Shown here: in pieces, positions 13,401-28,100 of the stretch
Position numbering within the stretch: position 1 is the stretch's first letter
Layout: the number at the start of each line of letters is the position of its first letter
Origin: Unio delphinus
Lineage: Eukaryota; Mollusca; Bivalvia; Unionida; Unionidae
Direction of reading: 5' to 3'
Assembly (NCBI GenBank): GCA_029339505.1
Contig: JAQISU010000163.1
Location: forward strand, 1,860,001 to 1,924,000
Length of the DNA stretch: 64,000 bases
Position numbers and translations under genes: made by a program
The notes under the pieces: generated by a model
Told to the model about the DNA's origin: nothing
The model's input: the letters and a program-made list of their open reading frames with translations, nothing else
The model's database searches: none

Positions 13401-16400
13401 GCAGAGCTCACCCTCGTCATTCCTGATTGGTTTCTCACCGATTACATCTAGATTATCTCGGCGCATCTGCTTGGCCAACATGTAGATGCGTTGTGATTTT
13501 GGGTCAATGTTTTGTAAGACCTGTTTTTCTGCTTCCCATTTGGCATGATGAATAGTTTGCTTTGTGAAACGCTTTGTGGCACAGTAGTCTTCCCTACTGC
13601 CCCCATTTTTCCATGCCTTAAAACATCGCCTCTTTTCACGAACCGCATGATCCACAATGTCAGTCCACCACCAGGTTTCCTTTTGAAAAAAATGAAAAAA
13701 GTATTCTGTATTGAAGACCTCACATCTGTACAAAGGGATGTCAGTCTGACAGTAGAAATGGTTTATGTTACTGAAAATAGATAAACCTTTAAACAAATTT
13801 TTTTTTTAACTCCTGAAAGTTAATTTGACAAAATTTAAAAGTAATTATCTTGGCATATAGGTCTTACATTTTGTCTGAGTGATGTTGAGTCACCATGCAA
13901 TATGGCTTGTCACAAAAGTAGACAATTTTGACAGTAAGCATTCTTGCATCGAGGCCTTTAAAATCTAAATAGGTCTTGCATAGAGGCCTTTAAAATCTAA
14001 ATAGGTCTTGCATAAAGGTCTTTAAAATTTAAATGGGTCTTGCATAAAGGCTTTTAAAATCTAAATAGGTCTTGCATAAAGGTCTTTAAAATCTAAATAG
14101 GTCCTGCATAAAGACCTTAATATCTAAATAGGTCTTGCATAAAGACCTTAATATCTAAATAGGTCCTGCATAAAGACCTTAATATCTAAATAGGTCTTGC
14201 ATAAAGACCTTAATATCTAAATAGGTCTTGCATAAAGACCTTAATATCTAAATAGGTCTTGCATAAAGACCTTAATATCTAAATAGATCTTGCATAAAGA
14301 CCTTAATATCTAAATAGGTCTTGCATAAAGACCTTAATATCTAAATAGGTCTTGCATAAAGACCTTAATATCTAAATAGATCTTGCATAAAGACCTTAAT
14401 ATCTTTATAGGTCTTGCATAAAGACCTTAAAATCTAAATAGGTCTTGCATAAAGACCTTAAAATCTAAATAGGTCTTGCATAAAGACCTTAAAATCTAAA
14501 TAGGTCTTGCAAAACTACTATCAAATTTGGCCACTGTTACGAAAATAGGTATTGAAAAACCCATTGAAATGACTTCTCAAAAAACACTTTCCAATTATAT
14601 GACTTCTCCAAGACTTCTGAACAGATTTGATACAAATTATTTGCTCATGAAGGCATTTAAAATTTGAACAAAGGATGCAAATGGCAAGAAAGCTTATTAA
14701 AGCAAGAAGGCATTAAGGCTTTTTAAAGTAATAAGGCAAGAAGGCTTATTAAAGCAATATGGCAAGAAGGCTTAATAAAGCAACAAGGCATTAAGGCTTA
14801 TTAAAGCAATATGGCAAGAAGGCTTATTAGAGCAAGAAGGCATTCAGGCTTATTAAAGCAATATGGCAAAAAGGCTTATTAGAGCAAGAAGGCATTCAGG
14901 CTTATTAAAGCAATATGGCAAAAAGGCTTATTAAAGCAATAAGGCAAGAAAGCTTATTAAAGCAAGAAGGCTTATTAAGGCAAGAAGGCTTATTAAAGCA
15001 ATAAGGCATTAAGGCTTATTAAAGCAATATGGCAAGAAGGCTTATTAGAGCAAGAAGGCTTATAAAGCAATAAGGCAAGAAAGCTTATTAAAGCAAGAAG
15101 GCTTATTAAGGCAAGAAGGCTTATTAAAGCAACAAGGCATTAAGGCTTATTAAAGCAATATGGCAAGAAGGCTTGTTAAAGCAAGAAGGCTTATAAAGCA
15201 AGAAGGCTCATTAAAACAATAAGGCTTGTTAAAGCAATATGGCAAGAAGGCTTATTAAAGCAAGAAGGCCTATTAAGGCAATAAGACGTATTAAAGCAAG
15301 AAGGCATTAAGGCTTATTAAAGTAATAAGGCAAGAAGGCTTATTAAGGCAAGAAGGCTTATTAAAGCAAGAAGGCTTATTAAAGCAAGAAGGCTCATTAA
15401 AACAATAAGGCAAGAAGGCTTGTTAAAGCAATATGGCAAGAAGGCTTATTAAAGCAAGAAGGCTTATTAAGGCAAGAAGACGTATTAAAGCAATAAGGCA
15501 TTAAGGCTTATTAAAGTAATAAGGCAAGAAGGCTTATTAAAGCAAGCAGGCTTATTAAAGCAAGCAGGCTTATTAAAGCATTGAGGTAAGAAGGCTTATT
15601 AAAAAATGTCCTCCCAAGAAGGCATAATCAGTAAAGGATTCAAATCGACCTTCTCATGTGTCAGTTTAGCACAATGATGATAATTCTCATAGAAGTATGG
15701 TGATTGTTACTGAAACAGCAATCAACAGAATTTGACTAAATTTCATTGCTTGTTTTCTATTAAATTGTTTTAAAACAGGATTTCAAATAGGTAATGATTT
15801 GATTTTTTGAAATTTATGAAATTATTTCTATAATGTGCAGCTTTGCGAAGCTTGGTGTACATTTAATATTGAATCATTACCCATTGGATATTCTGTTTAT
15901 GACACCTTTTATTTTAATGGAAATTATTTAGATAGAAAGAAGAATGAATAATTTTGTTTATTTTGACATGTTGCACCTATCATTTGTTTTGCATAAAAAA
16001 AATAGCCCTAAACAAGGTTGACCTAGAACTAGCATTTAAAAGTAGATTATACTTTCTTTACAAATTCTAAATCTAAAAACAAACATCTTTCGGAATAAAC
16101 AGAACATTTTGCCTGGACAAATTCATTTTTTTTAACACAGAATGTCAAATGTGGGGGGGGGGGGGGCCTGAGTGGTCGAAAGCGTTCTGTTACGGATCAC
16201 TGCCATCTCACCTCTGTTTGCGTGGGTTCAAGTACAAGATTTGGCTAATGTAATTATGTGAGAAAGCTTGCCAGTAGCTTCTCGTGGGTCGGTGGTTCTT
16301 TCCTGGGGTTTTCCTGGGTTCTTCCTCCACCAATAATACTGCCCACCATGTATAGCCTATCGTGTGCTTAAATATGGCGTTAAACCCTACAACAAGAACC

Positions 16401-19400
16401 AATGTATGTGATGGCGTATCATTTGATGCGGTTCCCATTACAGTGCATGATCCGTATTTACATAACCTAAATGTCACTTTCACAACTAATCATCACATTG
16501 TTGTGATAGTCATGTGAAAGAAGGATTACTGGATACAGAAATTCTCATATTTAGTGTAATGTATTTGTGATTGGATATTTGCAGTATTTGATTTGGAACA
16601 GTAGACTACAGAAGATGTAAACAGATTTCATTTTAAGTCGATTTGCATCTCATATTTACTTTGTAAATATGCTGTAGTTGGGTAAACTTCTGAGGAGACC
16701 AGTTTATGTCTACATTCTTCTTTGGACAGAGGTGAGTTATTTACTTCTGTAAGTTAAACAACGCTTAGGGTGGATTCCATGCTAAGTTAAACAACGCTTA
16801 GGGTGGATTCCATGCTAAGTTAAACAACGCTTAGGGTGGATTCCATGCTAGTTAAACCATAACTCCACCTCCACCCCACACACCCGCTATCAACTACCCT
16901 TAGTTTTACTTGTTGTTGTTGTTCTTATCTTAGGGTTTTAACCATTTTTCATGTTATGATATGTTATAGATGACATAACAAGCACCTGTGGGGGTAAATT
17001 GGCGATATTAAATATAGGAGACCATCTTCTCCCCAATTTCTTTAATGACTCTAGTCACAAATGGCTGCAAAAATGTTCATTGAACACAAATTCCAGAAGG
17101 CTGGGTTAAAAGTGTTTCCGATGATAGTAGTAAATCAATAAGAATACTGCACAATACATTCCTAGGCTTATTTATACCAATGAGAACCACATAAAGTGAT
17201 ACATTATCACGTTACAAAAATAAATTAAATTACACACATTATAGGCAAAGTGTGTCAACTCTTTAATAAACATTATTAACTTTTATTTTTCAGGACTATA
17301 ACAATGTTACAGTACTTTCCTACAGGCTGTCTGATGGCTGTATCGATTATTATGACAGTCAGACTGTGCAGAAGACAGCTTCAGATTCATTATCAGCTGC
17401 CTCTAGTGTTTCGCAGGCCATGAAGTCTCACTCAGACCTAATTCCTAATGTTTATGAGGGTTTGTACATTTCAACTTTTTTGTCCATGAAATTTTGGTCA
17501 GTTATATTACAAGGTCGAATAATACAAACTCTACAACTGATTCAGATGCTGGCATGGAGAAAACCAGAAAATCTGGAGGAAACTGCTGGCCTAGATATTG
17601 GTTACTATTAATGGTTAATAAACCCATTATTATCCACTTTGGTTTTAGTTCTATGAGTCATTACCAGAAGGGCTTATGGAATGGCCTCAGGTTTATCATT
17701 AGACTGTTGTTTTTATTGCCTGCCCGTTCCATAGCACAAGCTACATGGAAAGGTTGCCATGAAATTTTCACACATATTTATACCTGTGTCTGTCTGCTCA
17801 AAAATGAAAATGGGTATTAAATATGGTCAGATCAGTGTCCATCTTGATAACTTTGTTATTTCCACTTCATATAAACAGATGGTAGTTTCAATATAGGGCA
17901 TATATATAGTTATATATATATATATATATATATCAATATATAGTTTCAATATAGGGCATATATATAGTTATATATATATATATATATCAATATATAGTTT
18001 CAATATAGGGTTGTCAATATAAACTTCTTTTTGTGTCTAGTTGTTTCTGAATAAAGAAATTCAAGACTTTAATGTCGGTTGTCAAAACAAACTTCTTATT
18101 ATGTTTTGTTGTTTCTGAATAAAGAAATGCAAGACTGACTTCTGGCATGGCAGCCATCTTGAAGATTTTGTTATTGCTTGTTCTTTTAAATGAAAAATTA
18201 TATTGACAAGGGGTTTTCCCACTAGACTTCTTTTGATTGGTCCACAAGGGGTTTTCCCACTAGACTTCTTTTGATTGGTCCAAATTTAATATGGTACCAC
18301 TCTGGCTGTCACTATAACCACCATATTGAAAACCTTGTTACATTAATACAGTAGAACCTGTCTTGAAAAACCATCCCTTCTGCCAAATAATCATGGTCTC
18401 TCAAGACAGATGATCTCTCATAACAGGTCACAACACTGTATAATCAATTAATCTGTGCATTTAGATTCTGGTCTACCAAAACTTGTGTCACCCATAGCAA
18501 TGGTCTTTCAAGACAGGTTTTACTGTATGAGGTTTTAACCAAACGACTTCATATGACATCAAGCTAGTCCTGGTTGACATCGGATATAGGTACCTCTATA
18601 GACATCTTGAAAATATTGAAAATCTTTGTTATCACTACTCTACATGAATGGATGGTCATATCACAATTTCTTTTGATGTCATGCTGGTCCTAAATAAAAC
18701 AGGGCCAATCTTAGTGACCATCTTATAAATCTTGTTATTGCTGAAGAATTTAAATGATGTTTCAGTACTCAGCTGTTCAGAAAGAAGAAATTGTACTATT
18801 TTGGACACCTGGTAATTCTTTTCAGGAAGTAGAACTTTAGTCCTTGGGAGAATCTTGTTTTCCAGGTGTCAGCATGGCTGATAATCAGCCCAAATAGAGA
18901 AAGAGCACTTTCAAATTCACACATTTAGAATGTGTAATGATTGCAAACTGTTTGAATTTTGTGTCAGTTGAACATTCCTGAAACTCCATTAGCATGTCTG
19001 AATTTGTTCTGTATCAGGTTTAAGGCCTTAATAAGGCAACACACACTCACCATCAGGCCCACCTTCTCTGGCCTTCATTGTAAATATGCCCAACAGAGAA
19101 GGCAGCATAGTTACCATCAGGCCCACCTTCTCTGGCCTTCATTGTAAATATGCCCAACAGAGAAGGCAGCATAGTTACCATCAGGCCCACCTTCTCTGGC
19201 CTTCATTGTAAATATGCCCAACAGAGAAGGCAGCATAGTTACAATCAGGCCCACCTTCTCTGGCCTTCATTGTAAATATGCCCAGCAGAGAAGGCAGCAT
19301 AGTTACAATCAGGCCCACCTTCTCTGGCCTTCATTGTAAATATGCCCAACAGAGAAGGCAGTATAGTTACAATCAGGCCCACCTTCTCTGGCCTTCATTG

Positions 19401-22109
19401 TAAATATGCCCAACAGAGAAGGCAGCATAGTTACAATCAAGTCCAAACATTATACAGGGTCTGTAGGGACCTTGAACAGATTTGAAAAATGAATTTGTCC
19501 TTCAGGACCTTGGAAACACCTTGAAAATTGCAGCTTTTCTCTGGGTACCTTGAAAAGCCTTGAGTTTATTGAAACCTAAATTAAATGATAAATAGTTTCA
19601 TTTTGCAGATTTAAATATATATTTTAAAAAGAGAGGGGAGAAAAAGATCTATCATTGTCTATCCACTTTGGGATTGGAAATTTCCATAACTGGCCACTGC
19701 ATAGTTATATGTTTTGAACTTCCTGATGTAGCCATGGTTTAAATGTGAATCATTTGTAAGCTTCAAAATGGGCAGCTGTCAATTCCAACTTTGAGTGACT
19801 AAACAAGGAAAAATATTAAGTTTGGATTATGAGATCTTTTGCAGACAGCTTCGCAAATTACAAATTATGCCAGATGGCTATCTAGTTTTAAAATAGAAAT
19901 TCTGTGTTGTCTTAGTTATGAAATTTGTTTGTTCCAGTTTATTTTATCTTTTTATTGATTGAGTAGAAAAAGACATTCAAAAATTACTATGATAAAGTTA
20001 AAAATATAGAATCTAACTAAGCTGAGAGAAAAAAAATTATTATATCTAATATGAAATAGTTTAAATATGTTGTTTTTAAATAAGTGATAATGTAAAAAAA
20101 ATAATATTTTTGTTTCTTTTTTTGTTTTGGGGGTGGATGGGCTGAGGTGTAAATAATGAGGCCTCAGCACATGAGCCCTCATTAACTTGGATATTTTCTC
20201 CATGAATTTAATATACAAGTCCACATTAATTTAGATATTTTTCCATGAATTTAATATTCATATCCCACATTAATTTAGATATTTTCCCCTTGAATTTAAT
20301 ATACATAGCCCACATTAATTTAGATATTTTTCCCATGAATTTAATATTCATAGGCCACATTAATTTAGATATTTTCCCCATGAATTTAATATTCATAGCC
20401 CACATTAATTTAGATATTTCCCCATGAATTTAATATTCATATGTAGGTTTCAGATGGGTTTAAAGCAGGGTTTCACTTTAAAAAGTAAATTTGATATTTG
20501 GATCTCATTTTCATAGTAGGAATTATTGAATGGGGGTCCTGTAAAATCTTCCCATGACAGGCTGCCATTGAAGTGGGTTTTTCTATCAATAAAGAACGTG
20601 GAGATGTAAATATGAAAGGAAAGTACTGGTTGCAAGGAGAGTGAGTATTGACAGTGTAAGAAATGCTTGTGGAATTTGCCAAATTGATATAACACCGAAA
20701 ATACTTATAAATTGCAGTGCTTACAGTAGGTACAGATTGTACTTATGCCCAGATGAACAACGTTTAGTATTAATGGGAATGACATCAGTGATAATACTCT
20801 TGACTTCATCTCTTTTCTTTTCAAATTGTATGAAGGTATAGTAAATAGTAACTTTTCTTTAATTTATGAATCCTTTAACAATAATGTAATTTTAAATATT
20901 AAACAGCCTAGAAAAAACCTGGAATTTTTTAAAAGTAATTGTAAGAGTTTATATGTGTTGCAGAATAGAAACAGAGTGGGTTCGGGATCAAATGAATAAC
21001 ACAAACACAATGCGTGAAAGATGGAAATTTATTGAATGAATTATTAAAGAAAAATATATGGTGTATAAATCTAATGATTCTCACATGTTCTCAACATACG
21101 ATTGATCCAATCACTCTATAAGAACGTTCACACATTGAAAATAAACCAAAAATATGATATCATTATGAAATACAGATGGAATGCAGATACATTTCAATTA
21201 ATATTATGCACTGTAAGAGAGATTCACATAATCTCACATATGGACTACGATTAAGATTCAAATAATCTCAAGGTATTCAAATGTGTTTCAAATAATGTTT
21301 AGCACTGTAAGTGAGATTCACATAATCTCCTGGAATACAACTAAGATTCAAAATAATCTCATGTAAATAAAAATGTACTCAATTAAAACAACAGTTGGAA
21401 CAAACATATGCTTCTTGACCCTTGTACAGTCATACAATTTATAAACTGATGAACCACACAGTTTCACCGAGTCCTTGGGCTAGCCCACACTTTTATCAGC
21501 CGCTTGCAGTTTTCACTGATCTACCACATGTACAGTAATATACATACACACATACAGACAACATACAGCAGCCTTGAATTAGCTACGTCTACATTCGTGG
21601 CTCCACAACATGTACAGACATACGTACATATATACAGACAGCTCTAGTTTGCTTTAGACAGCTCTAACTCTAGTCAACTCTAATCAGCTCTAGTTCTAGT
21701 CAGCTACAATAAATTCAAACTGGTCATAATAATGAGTTATGAAAAATCTCTAGATATATGCTAATACATTAAACTCTAATAGCAACTTGTAATTCAAAGT
21801 TCACAACATTTCAAATCTGCATTGTAATAAATGCATCATTACACAGCATGACATTACAAATTGAATAAGCTACGCATATCAAGTGAAATATAAATTAACA
21901 CCCTTATGGCTGAAGAACACAATAGAGAGCGTGCACTTCTGGGCAAGATCGAAAACGACCATTGTGTCGGTTATAAATTGATAAAATACCTGTGCATGTC
22001 ATGCTCTTAATGTCCTTCATCGCAATTAATTTCTGGCAAGTTAGTTCCATCACTTACCTGGAAAAACACTTGTTGACCTTAGATAACGTCTAAATTTGCA
22101 ATGAAAAAC

Positions 22110-22165
<56 letters not shown>

Positions 22166-25100
22166 CTTTATTTATAGAGGGTGACTCATTAGTCAAGGAC
22201 TATTCTCCCTTGAGGCCCTCTTAATGAAAGTATAACAAATGCACATTGTGTGAAGAAGCAATAATTAGTGCTTATATTAGCATGTTTCGTATTAAAATAC
22301 TAAATTCCATTATCTTTTAGAAACACATGCATGCTCCTGATATCTCTTCTTAAATACTTGAATAGTTTCAGCCGATTTTACATGTAGTGGAAGCTTATTC
22401 CACAGAACTGTACCAGAGTATTGAAAACTCTTTTTGAATTGCTCTGTTCTTGGTTTTGGTACTAGAAGGTTTCCATGTGAGATTGATCTCAACTGGTATT
22501 GTGTTGAAAAAGGCCTGAATAAGTCCTGAAGATACTCTGGTGCAGTTCCATGTAGACATTTATATAAAAGAACTGCCTTGTGAAAATCTATCCTGTCATA
22601 TATTCTGAACCATTTGAGTTCTGTAAATAATGCTTTTGAGGGATGGTCAACAAATGTATCTAAAATTACACGTGCTGCTCGTTTCTGGAGTTTATAAATC
22701 CTGTCAAGCTCAGATTTAGCACAGTTTCCCCATACAATAGAACAGTAATCCATTGTTGGGAGAATATACGTCTTGTAGTATAGATTGCGAGTTTCCATAG
22801 GTAAATATTTCTTGATTCTACTGAGAAGGGCAATTTTGGATGACAGTGTTTTACAAAGCTTATCAATATGGTCATTCCATAATAAATTATTATCTATGGA
22901 CATACCTACAAGCCTTTCATGATTGATATTTTCTAATGGATGATTATTTATTGCAAGAGATAGTTTTGGGTTCCCTGACTTGTGTAGCTTTTGTGTCGTC
23001 CCCAGAATCATACATTTTGTTTTACCTTCATTAATTACCATCCTTTTTTGTTGTGCCCAGTTTTGGACTCTAATAAGATCTGAGTTTAATCTTGTTTGGA
23101 TAACTTCAGTATCAGAACTAGATGTATACAAGGTTGCATCATCTGCAAACAATTCTGTATTGGTGGATTCATTATTTAATGGTAGATCATTGACATAGAT
23201 AAGGAAGAGGAGAGGGCCTAAAACTGAGCCTTGAGGGACTCCTGAATGAATAGTGCGAGTTTGAGAGCTAATATTGCCAATGCTTACTTGTTGAGACCTT
23301 TGGATTAGGTATGATCTAAACCAGTTTAAAGAAGGATTGTCAAACCTGTAACAGTTCAACTTTTGCAGCAGAATTTCATGATCAACAAGATCAAAAGCTT
23401 TCTTGAAGTCAAGGAAAACAATCCCAGTCATATGCCCATTATCCATTTCCTTCAGCCAAAGATCAATTAATTTGGTAAGTTCTGTTTGGCATGAGTGGTA
23501 CTTTCTAAATCCTGATTGTGCTTTATGAAATAGAGAGTTTGTTTCAAAAAATTTATAGACCTGAATGGCTACATGCTTTTCAAACAGTTTCGACAATACA
23601 GGTAGAATTGATATTGGTCTGTAATTTCCTGGATCCTCTTTTTCTCCTTTCTTAAAGATAGGTATTACCTTTGCACATTTCAATTTTTCTGGAAAATTAC
23701 CTCTCATTATACTTAAATTTATGATATGCGTTAATGACTTTGTTATTACTGGTACAGCAATTTTAAGGATTCGTGGACTAATTACCATCCAATCCAGAGG
23801 ATTTATTAATATTCAACTTAATTAGCATATCAAAAACGTCCACTTCACTGACATTAGCTATTGAAAAATAATTATCTTCAGGAATTTTAGCTCTTATAAA
23901 TAACTGTAGAGCATCAAGTTCAATTGGGATGTTAGTCTGGTTCTGAATACTGTTACTGGAGATGGTTATGAAGAAATTGTTGAACATATCCACTATGTCT
24001 TGTACAGATGTTGCTATATCATCATTTTGCTTAAGTCTAGGGGGAAGACAACTGTTCTTGGGTGGGTTGAGCTCTTTTAGATGCTTCCACAATGTTTTGG
24101 TACTCTTACTTTCATTAATAGCCTGTTTATAGTAGTTCTCTTTTGCCTTAGTTATCAGATGCTTAGTTTTATTCCTCCACTTTCTATAGCTTTTCATGTC
24201 TTTTTTCTTGTGGAAATTATCTCTTAGGTGCCTAGCCTCATTGATCTCAGGGGTAATCCACTTGGGTGTAATTTGGTATTTAACCCTTTTTGTTTTAATT
24301 GGGGCATGCTTGTCTAAGGCTTCATTGAACATCTGATACCATTTATCTAAAGCAGTGTTGACATCAGCTATATTGCGGACTGATTGAAAGGGTTTGCATA
24401 CTAAATCATTTAAGAACATTTCCTCATCAAACTGTTTAAAGTCCCAGTATTGTATTTCAATGTGTTGCCCATTTTTAGATGATTTTGGAACATATCTAGT
24501 TATACAGACTGGGTAGTGGTCACTCAGTGCATACACTGGCACATTTATTTCACTTATGTTTTCAGGTTTATTAGTATAGACATGATCAATGATAGTAGCA
24601 CTTTTATCTGTTGCTCTAGTTGGGGTGTTAATTAATTGAGTAAAGTTGTAAGTTTCAAAGTTACTTATCCATGTTAATGGTGGAGTTTTCATGTAGTCAA
24701 TGTTAAAATCACCTAATATGATAGTTTCTAAATCTTCCTTTAGTAATGCTTTTTGAATCTGAGTCTCAAATATATGAATCCAATCAGCTGTGGAACTAGG
24801 TGGCCTGTAAACTGAACATAAGAGTATTGGCTTTGATTGGGCAAGGGTTACTTCGATCCAGATACTCTCTACCCCAATAGTATCTTAGATCAACACGTCT
24901 GTTATAACTAATGGAACTGTCTACATAGAGAAGAATACCCCCACCACCCATGGAGTCTCTGTCTTTTCTTTCAAAGTGGAAGCCCTGTATTTGGAGAGCC
25001 AAATCATCAGTATCATCGGAAAGAAAGGTTTCACATAGACCTAGAATACTGACTGATCTAGTTTGCTGTAATATTAACTTTATCTCATCCAGTTTTGGGA

Positions 25101-28100
25101 GGATGTGTTGAATATTTAGGTTGATTACATGCAGACCTCTTTTGAGGTGCCCAAAGGTATGACAATTTTTATCAGAGGATTGATTTTCAGACAAGGCAGT
25201 ATGCCATGTATTGTTTGTAGACTTGACAGATTTCTGTACATTGCCTTGTTTCTTTACATCAACACATGAAGAAGATAACATATAAGATCCATCTGTCGTA
25301 CAATGACCACATGTAGTGGAGACGGGAGAATATTCAAAATGAGACTGATTTACATGCAGACAAGAAGACATTGACATATTAAACACTTGAGGAACCTCAG
25401 AGGGAGAAGTAACTTGAACAGTATTGCATAGGTGTTTACAAGTTAATAAGCTGCACTTTGTACACAAATCAGATAGTGCCTGAAACCTGTTCACAGAATT
25501 ATAATTATTACATTGAAAAGTATACACATATTCCAATGCATTTTGTTTTTGGATGTGTGTTGCATAGGCCTGTACCTCATAGCCTTCTACCTATTGGTAT
25601 GCGCACAACTTTTGCTTATGTCCTAGTTCGTTACAAAGATGGCAACGAATCTGTTTTCCATGCAGACACCGCTGTGTTACATGACCATGCTCTCCACAAT
25701 ACAAGCAGTTTTCTGACTCATGCCTAACCCCTTTTATAAGTCTTATGTACTGGTCTATATTCCTAAGGAGCAAGGCAGTACCTCTGTTGGACAAGTGGAT
25801 TTGGTCTCGCTGGTATAATTGTTGGTTCACACGATTGTCTTTGAAGAAGGTTCTGTATTGCGGAACAAACAGTATTTGGAAATTTTCACACAACATACTT
25901 AGGGTGTCATTAAGTTGAGTCATAAAGACATCCTTTCTTGGCGGTAGCCCTGAGATGATTATTTTACAATCTGTGTTTTTGGACCTGATGGCATACAACA
26001 AGCTTTCATAATCATCCTCAATGCCCTTCAAAGATTGGCCATTACTGTAATTCTTCCCACCAATGAGAAGAATTACAGTATGATATGGTGTCATATCCAT
26101 TTCCAATATTTTATCTGCAATAGTGTTGATCGATGCACCTCTATGGGTTTTTACGTCAGTTTTATATAACCCTCTTGTTCTTACTCCTTTGAGTATTAAT
26201 GATCCTATGAGAAGAGACCTGTCTTTAACTATATTGTTGATTTTGACAAGTGGGGGGTTCAGATGCATTGCTTGAACTTCTTGTTTTCCATGACTAGACT
26301 TACTGACAATTTGGTGACTGCTGCTGTATTTAGTATTTGTATTTAATTTGGCTTCTTGCTGTGGGTAATTGGAGGTTGTCTTTAGAACAGTTTCGTCTGT
26401 GCCTGGATTTGATGATGAGTTTGACACATGATGGTCAGTGTTTACAGCATGTGCTTTAGATAATTTTTGGTTCTGGCCTTCTAATACCTGTAGAAGAGAC
26501 TGGTCTTGTTTAATTGGTGTGGTTTCATCTATTTGTGTGTATACTTATTTTTTTCTTATACAGTAGCTGGTGTTGGTACAGTTTGAGTGCCCTGACATGC
26601 TCTTGTGTTTTGTTCCTTTGACATGTTTGTGTATTGTGTTGTCTGGGTATTCTGGCACACTTTTGTTGCCCCTTGTTTATCCATTTCAACACTGTGTATA
26701 TTCTTTGATTTTAGGGCAGAGAGTTACTGTTCTAACCTTTCTACTTGGGTCTGGAGAATAAATATCACTACTGAACACTGTAAGGAGGTACAAGTCTGAT
26801 TATGGGTTCCATGGCACTCAAAGGAATTTGTTGCACCTATCATAAACTCTGTTCCTGGAGTTTCCTCTACATTGATAGCAATCTGGCTAATTTCATATAA
26901 AGCTGTGTTACTGTTAACTCTGTGGGCTTTAGGGATGGGTGTTGAAGCCCTTGGCTGAGACGTAATTAATTGCAGTCTGGTGTTGTGTACTATTTGGTGA
27001 AAAGAGTTGATAAAATGATTTACCCATTCTATAATGTAGCCTGGCCCTTGTACATGAATTTTACCAGTTGTTATGTATAGAGTCACTGTGGTAGAATCTT
27101 TATCCATGGATTTATATATCAGTCCATTTTGGGAGTGTCCCTGCTGGTTCTAAGGCATAACCAAGTTATTTTTTTTTTGCCTAATTCTGTGACAATATGA
27201 AATTATGAAATAAGTCAAATAATTAAGCTGGAATCAATATTTTGGGATAAATTGACACATAATTTTCATCTTTTCAGGTGGATTGAAAGTATGGGAGTGT
27301 GCAATAGACTTGCTGGAGTTTCTACAAAATACAGAGATCTCATTTTTAGGGAAATCAGTGCTGGAGGTAAATTCTGCTATTAACTGAATTCCATGTGAAT
27401 AATATAATCATCCACTTTTGTTAATCTGTACTGTCAATCAGGTTTCACTTAGCCTTAATATTGCCATAGATGATCAGGCTCACCACAGTATCAAGTGCTG
27501 AAACCAACACAGAGCAGTATCATCATAACTGATACAAAGTACCTTACTAGTTGTGAGCCACGATTGTGTGCATATTATTTTCAAAAAGATCTGCCATATT
27601 AGTAATCTTGCAATCTAGTTTAACCCTCAGATAATCAGTGATCATTAAAATCTACATTACAGACGCATGCAATCTTTATTTCTGTGTAATTAAGATATTA
27701 CTACAAACTAAAGAAAATGATTTTGGAATTCTAATTCTTAAGATAGTTATGACAGAAATGTTTTAGTATTGAGAGTAGAAATGCCGGTACATGTATGATG
27801 GCTAATCTTAGAAGATCATTGTGAGAGGCTCCATATGGGGTGAGTGTTGTATGCATGCCTAGGAAGTAAATAACAAAAAAGAAGCAAGTTGCAATATACG
27901 AGTTGACGAAATTAATGTGTTGGTATTTTTTTTAAAAAAATTTGCAAATAAAGGTGATCTATTTGTTGTGGTTCTCTCTTCTATTTTGCCCACATAGCCA
28001 GCTTAAAAATGAGCAGAGCTAGCCGACTCGAAACAATGAACTGCTCTAAGATTGTTTTGATGCATGTCGAAGATTTCAAGGTGTCTAGGTGATAATTGTT

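Larger units (their letters stand above)
11922..13796 (-). mobile_element. RTE-like LINE, 5'-truncated with internal deletions
   Basis: The plus-strand (ccatccatcat)n at 11922-11953 is the microsatellite 3' tail of a minus-strand LINE. Upstream of it on - are C-terminal, zinc-finger and reverse transcriptase segments. The 5' part, including endonuclease, is missing, and two internal deletions join non-adjacent RT parts. Confidence 0.88.
22111..27130 (-). mobile_element. CR1/Jockey-like LINE, nearly full length
   Basis: A (aat)n run at 22111-22163 is the (ATT)n 3' tail, preceded on - by AATAAAGC. Going 5' on - are RT, AP endonuclease, and an ORF1 with SGNH hydrolase and CCHC knuckles. Only a few frameshifts separate the parts, so the copy is fairly young. 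It lies in antisense in a METTL18 intron. The 5' end is estimated near 27130. Confidence 0.9.

Noticed and set aside
13960..14515. Regular hairpin repeats resembling a CRISPR array
   Set aside because: Units are head-to-tail without unique spacers, and the genome is clearly eukaryotic with spliced genes.
20245..20427. Open frame of repeated 15-residue units
   Set aside because: It is explained by a 45-bp tandem repeat with a period divisible by three; there are no splice or start signals.
20970..21720. Possible LTR or other retroelement
   Set aside because: Short dispersed duplications only; no coding sequence, terminal repeats or target duplication could be shown.
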